A stretch of 64,000 nucleotides of DNA from Prorocentrum cordatum. Its lineage: Eukaryota; Sar; Dinophyceae; Prorocentrales; Prorocentraceae. A program made the translations under genes and the position numbers. Below the pieces are notes generated by a model. That model had not been told where the DNA came from, made no database searches, and worked only from the letters and a program-made list of their open reading frames with translations. The stretch covers positions 522,755 through 586,754 of the forward strand of contig CAUYUJ010003414.1 of assembly GCA_963575745.1 (NCBI GenBank), read 5' to 3'. This document shows, in pieces, positions 60,827-64,000 of this stretch. Each line of letters opens with the position of its first letter. Positions within the stretch are counted from its first letter, which is position 1.

Positions 60827-60987
60827 AAATCGGGTGTGTCCCCCTACAGGGGGGCTTTGGACCAAAAATAACAAAGACGTCCAAACATACCCAACACATT
60901 TTCAAACATTGGCAAAACATCGTCCCCAGGCTATTTTTGACTACTCTTGAATATTCCTCCTGTAGAAGGACATGCCCAAATTGGGCA
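60827..60987. mobile_element. MITE-like element, GTCCCCCTRCAGG family, copy 4 (short form)
   Basis: ATCGGGTGTGTCCCCCTACA then GGGGGGCTTTGG at the left; TATTCCTCCTGTAGAAGGAC then ATGCCC at the right. Inside: AACATCGTCCCCAGGCTATT. GGCCTAGAAT precedes both this and the previous copy, suggesting shared terminal sequence or target preference. Confidence 0.85.
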
Positions 60988-61259
60988 TCGATCACCAGCG
61001 GCATGTGCGCGGCCCAGCGGGGGAGCCAGGGACGTAATGAAGTAAGAAGAGGCGCCATAACATCTGAGGAAATATCCTGGCCCCCGCCATGATATCCACC
61101 TCCCCCTTGTCATCACCCCCCTCTTTGCCGCCCCCCCGCGGCTGCCCTCCCCTCGGCCGCGCCGCGCGCGCTCCGCCCCTCGCTGCCCGCCTGGCGCGCC
61201 ACGCCGGGGCAGCAGACGAGCGAGAGAGGGAGAGGGAGAGGGAGAGAGAACTACAGATC
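60988..61259. other. Spacer with GAGAGGGAGAGG run
   Basis: A short minus-strand frame (GYFLRCYGASSYFITSLAPP at about 61080-61010) is unsupported. 61220-61250 is GAGAGGGA simple sequence. Confidence 0.35.
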
Positions 61260-61454
61260 GGCGGCGAGGGAGGGGGGGGAAGCGAGAAGGACAAGGCCTT
61301 CTCACAGGCGGCGGGAATTCTCAGAAGCCCTCGCGCCTTCTGAAGAGGTTCCTTCCATGTCTTCGGGGATGGCTCAGGAAGCTTCTCAGAAGGCCTGGGG
61401 ATTTCTGAGGCTTTTGAGAGGGCCTTCTCCTTCTCCGCCCCTGGGCTCGCCGCC
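61260..61454. mobile_element. MITE-like element, TTCTCAGAAGGC family, copy 4
   Basis: Left GGCGGCGAGGGAGGGGGGGG then AAGCGAGAAGGACAAGGCC; right GGCCTTCTCCTTCTCCGCCC then CTGGGCTCGCCGCC. The centre has TTCTCAGAAGCCCTCGCGCC and GCTTCTCAGAAGGCCTGGGG. It lies about 125 bp downstream, on the minus strand, of the exon at 61579. Confidence 0.85.
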
Positions 61455-61578
61455 GAACAGTGCACGGACGGAGGAGGTCGCTGCGGCAGCGGCCTGCCCC
61501 CCTCCATAGGGGCCAGGGAGAGCGCGATCCCACGGTCGGGGCAGCAGCGCGAGCGGGCCTTTCGGAAGGGGTACTCAC

Positions 61579-61690
61579 CGTTCGTCAGCTCCTTGCACGT
61601 CTTGTAACACTCGTTCATGAACATCTCCTGCGCGATCGCAGGTCGGCACCGCTCTGCCGGAAATCGGGGCAGAGTCTGGAATTCTGCCGA
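61579..61690 (-). CDS. Short exon with canonical GT donor
   Basis: Minus-strand frame FPAERCRPAIAQEMFMNECY then KTCKELTN, ending exactly at a canonical donor (GACGAACG then GTGAGTACC; GT at 61578-61577). AG acceptors occur at 61655-61654 (CGGCAG) and further upstream. The Cys spacing (C-x14-C-x3-C) is noteworthy, but the exon is too short to name. It is the only exon here whose donor fits the GTGAGT consensus well. Confidence 0.5.
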
Positions 61691-62040
61691 AACATGCTGC
61701 CCCGAATTGTACGCTTGTGCCCACGCGCGTGGAATTATTGAACTTCGAGACCTGCATGGAAACATGAGCACATGAGCGCGCCTGCATTGACGCGTGTGCG
61801 ATAACGCCAATTTGGCGCCCTTCAATATTCTACTGTGTGCACTCGTACTACGACTCACGCGAATGTGAGACTATGAGGCGTGTACAAATGTATGTCACGA
61901 TGTCATCACATTGACAGGACACATGGGAGTAGCGCATACATGTACGCGTGCGTGCGGGCTAATGGGTATGCCGCGCGCACGATAGCACAGATCGTAACAC
62001 CGCCGTGTGAACGAATAGAACATACGAAATCAACGAGTTC
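61691..62040. other. Balanced-composition spacer upstream of the short exon
   Basis: Less GC-rich than average with ACATG/CATGT words. Probable intron or intergenic sequence; no feature recognised. Confidence 0.4.
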
Positions 62041-62370
62041 ACATGTCATTAGCGTCCAACCCTCGTCCACCCTCCCATCGTCCCATCTGCTGCTCTCCAG
62101 ACCACCCTCTCCTGCCTTCCACTCCCTACCCCCCATCTCCGTTCCTCCCCATCCACCCCTGCCCTCCCCCCCCGCCCACTCCACGCCCCTCAACCCTTCC
62201 CCACCTGCCGCCCCGTCCCTCTCACATCCCGTTGTCCCCACCCCATCCAACCGAACGCCCCCGTTCCTTTTCTCCCTCACCATCCACCACGTCGCTTCCC
62301 CTCCATTCCTTCACCTCTCCCTCCCCCTGTACCCCTCCACACACAATAACACACCCCTTCAGCCACTGAA
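62041..62370. repeat. Polypyrimidine-rich tract, ~330 bp
   Basis: C/T make up most of the plus strand (CCCATCC, CTCCCTACCCC, CCTTCCACTCC), without a fixed period. Pro/Ser-rich frames are artefacts. Confidence 0.8.
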
Positions 62371-62630
62371 ATCAAAGACTTGCTATCAGAGAACCTGGAA
62401 TGAACAAATAATCAAATGTTGGGCTGCAGTTGCGCCTACATTCAATATGAGCGCCAGAGGAACACTCCTGAAAAAACCTCATGAGCATCAACCCCCTTTC
62501 GACCCCACAATGAACCTTGTCGAACAATTCTGACTGTACTTCCCTCCCCTTTCCCCCTCCCCAAGGAAAACGTGAATGAGCGGGAATGATAGGGATAGAC
62601 TGGCTCAGGGGGGAAGCATCGTCTTGCAAT
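62371..62630. other. Spacer, no feature recognised
   Basis: Balanced composition; no repeats or supported exon. Confidence 0.4.
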
Positions 62631-62748
62631 CGGCGATACATCACCAACCGATCGGCGACAGGCCCCAGATGACGATTCCGCACGCTTCTGGGCGGGGAGG
62701 GCAGTTGGCCCCCATCAGCAAACTGGCGATTGGGGGTCGATGCGTCCC
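62631..62748 (+). mobile_element. Element AATCGGCGATACATC, copy 2
   Basis: AATCGGCGATACATCACCAA, CGATCGGCGACAGGCCCCAG, CCGCACGCTTCTGGGCGGGG, then GGCGATTGGGGGTCGATGCG. Collinear with 6484-6614. Confidence 0.75.
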
Positions 62749-62975
62749 CCCTCGAGCCTACCCCCTCGGCGTTGCCCCTGGGTTTTCGGGTCATGACTCG
62801 GCTCTCCTGCGGCCGTGTGGGACGATCCGGGCACCCCCGGAACGCCGTCGGCGAGGCGCAGCTGGTGGAGAGCATCCCGAGGCTGGCAGACCGCCGTGAG
62901 CCGACGAGAACGTCCCCGAACCAACGTTGGTGCGTGCATCGAGGGCGTTTCCCTGCCAACCTCCTGAGCCTACTC
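62749..62975. other. Spacer, no feature recognised
   Basis: GC-rich, no repeat shared with the rest of the window. Confidence 0.4.
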
Positions 62976-63172
62976 TTATGTCGGGCGTGTCCCCCTGCAG
63001 GGGGATGTTCGACGAAAAACAAAGAATACTCCAAGTATATACCCCAAGGAGGTGAACAAATATTCAAAAGTCCCCAAACTGAAACTACTTTTGGACTATT
63101 CTTTGATTATTCTTGGAGTATTTTTTCTTTTCTCGCCGAAAATCCCCCTGGAGGGGGACAGGCCCGACTGGA
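62976..63172. mobile_element. MITE-like element, GTCCCCCTRCAGG family, copy 5
   Basis: GTCGGGCGTGTCCCCCTGCA then GGGGGATGTTCG at the left; GAAAATCCCCCTGGAGGGGG then ACAGGCCCGAC at the right. The inside is itself palindromic: AAAGAATACTCCAAGTATAT and GATTATTCTTGGAGTATTTT. It is the most symmetric copy. Confidence 0.87.
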
Positions 63173-63243
63173 GCGCTGCTCCGCCCTGACGCTGCCCCCC
63201 TGCGCGGGAGCACCCGCCGCCCTCTCGGCCCTCCGCGCGCCCA

Positions 63244-63466
63244 GGGGGGGGGGGGGAGACGGCGCAGGCCTCCCCGGAGGGCAGCACGGCCTCTCGGAGG
63301 CCCTCCGGCCTCGTGAGAGGCAGGCAAACAGGAGCCCTCGCGCCTGCAGAAGCCCTTCTCAGAAGCCCTCGCGCCTGCAGGGAAGGCCCAGAAGACTTCT
63401 CGGCAGGCCCGAGGCCTTCCAGGGCTTCTCAGAGGGCCTTCCACCTCCCACTCGCACCCCAGGAGG
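63244..63466. mobile_element. TTCTCAGAAGGC family-like element, copy 5 (diverged)
   Basis: GGGGGGGGGGAGACGGCGCA then GGCCTCCCCGGAGGGC; centre CCCTTCTCAGAAGCCCTCGC, GACTTCTCGGCAGGCC and GGGCTTCTCAGAGGGCC; right end CCTCCCACTCGCACCCCAGG. The left arm is poorly matched. Confidence 0.65.
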
Positions 63467-63680
63467 AAGCCCATCCGGCCTCCTGAGACGAGTTGTGCGC
63501 CTCCCGGGAACGAACGAACGAAGCAGCCATACGCCCAAAGCGCGTGGGCAAGGACAGGCAGAGCGACACGCCAAGTGCGTGCAACAAAAAGTTACGTCAC
63601 GCAGCCTGCCAAAGTACGGAGACACGAAATTCAACATAGTAATACAAAGCGCCCGACTGTGAATCAGAAACAGAAGAAGC
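63467..63680. other. Spacer between the full and half copies
   Basis: No feature recognised. Confidence 0.4.
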
Positions 63681-63776
63681 AGAGCGCCTGCAGGAAAGGC
63701 CCAGAAGACTTCTCGGCAGGCCCGAGGCCTTCCAGGGCTTCTCGGAGGGCCTTCGCCCTCCCACTCGCACCCCAGG
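63681..63776. mobile_element. Half copy of the preceding element
   Basis: CGCCTGCAGGAAAGGCCCAG, AAGACTTCTCGGCAGGCCCG and GAGGCCTTCCAGGGCTTCTC repeat 63386-63470 with few differences, so this is a recent local duplication of the right half. Confidence 0.82.
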
Positions 63777-63777
63777 G

Positions 63778-63927
63778 AGAGGCCTTTTTAGATGGGGTCG
63801 GACGATCGCGCCGAATTGCCGATCCATCGGCGACACATCGCCGATGCATCGGCCTTGAGTCGGCGACGCCGGCGATGCATCGGCGCCGTCGGCGTAGATG
63901 AAATCGGGCTCCACATCGAGCCGCATC
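63778..63927. mobile_element. MITE-like element, GATGCATCGG family, copy 6 (right arm lost)
   Basis: GAGGCCTTTTTAGATGGGGT then CGGACGATCGCGCCG at the left; core CGATGCATCGGC and GAAATCGGGCTCCACATCG. After CGAGCCGCATCC it passes directly into the TCC repeat, where the right arm should be. Confidence 0.8.
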
Positions 63928-64000
63928 CTCCTCCTCTTCCTCCTCCTCCTCCTCCTCCTCCTCCTCTTCCTCCTCCTCCTCCTCCTCCTCCCCCTCCCCA
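63928..64000. repeat. TCC microsatellite at window end
   Basis: TCC units with two TCT interruptions running to the last base; continues beyond the window. Confidence 0.93.

Noticed and set aside
1-64000. Dinoflagellate spliced-leader sequence, rRNA, tRNA or snRNA genes
   Set aside because: No stretch matching the CCATTTTGGCTCAAG core or a recognisable RNA gene was seen by eye on either strand; a covariance-model scan would be needed to exclude diverged copies.

Overview
The window looks like nuclear DNA of a dinoflagellate, probably a free-living species with a large GC-rich genome. I infer this from the mixture of very GC-rich, repeat-saturated sequence, short exon-like islands with GC-rich third positions separated by kilobases of repeats, a decayed non-LTR retroelement of the type common in these genomes (RT, zinc-knuckle-like linker, RNase H), and many short palindromic elements. 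No bacterial operon structure, rRNA, tRNA or CRISPR array is visible. I also did not find the dinoflagellate spliced-leader core. A 100-base run of N at 23778-23877 shows that this is a scaffolded draft assembly.

Coding content is low. Credible exons or exon groups lie at 11847-12323, 16584-16800, 21600-22285, 24264-25370, 29735-31212, 48200-49363 and 61579-61690, all on the minus strand, plus a weaker candidate at 59862-60236 on the plus strand. The minus-strand bias fits the unidirectional gene blocks known from dinoflagellates. None could be assigned a secure function. The 29735-31212 unit may be gag-like, and the 48200-49363 unit carries an FVDYMSLPQ motif but also frame breaks. A degenerate non-LTR retrotransposon (minus, 17380-19513) keeps recognisable RT and RNase H motifs in shifting frames.

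The remainder is repeat DNA of four kinds. (1) Microsatellites: long GGA/TCC tracts, GGC, CCA (about 385 bp), CAGCCT (about 870 bp), TA, GA and AC. (2) Satellites: three arrays of a related 76-90 bp unit (10380-11200, 22790-23690, 36010-36690), two of them with matching flanks; a 1.3-1.45 kb composite repeat at both 590-2640 and 52060-55180; a short GGCCC/AAGAGGCC satellite that forms a roughly 396 bp higher-order repeat at 26500-27560; and a 73-bp repeat at 44904. (3) At least a dozen short interspersed families, most with palindromic structure or terminal inverted repeats (MITE-like), present in 2-7 copies each, sometimes nested or abutting. (4) Single inverted repeats, including an exact 27-bp-arm hairpin at 49818-49896.

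Region by region: 1-10 kb is composite satellite followed by a dense cluster of MITE-like elements. 10-13 kb holds satellite array 1 and the 11.8 kb exon. 13-20 kb holds scattered MITEs, a small exon and the dead retroelement. 20-25.4 kb holds a minisatellite, two long minus-strand exons and, between them, satellite array 2 and the gap. 25.4-29.4 kb is the GGCCC higher-order repeat and a pyrimidine tract. 29.7-31.2 kb is a two-exon gene. 32-43 kb is MITEs and satellite array 3. 43-46 kb is GGC modules and CAGCCT DNA. 48-49.4 kb is the broken membrane-protein-like gene. 50-55 kb is MITEs and the second composite array. 55-64 kb is microsatellites, two candidate exons and a closing cluster of nested MITE-like elements.
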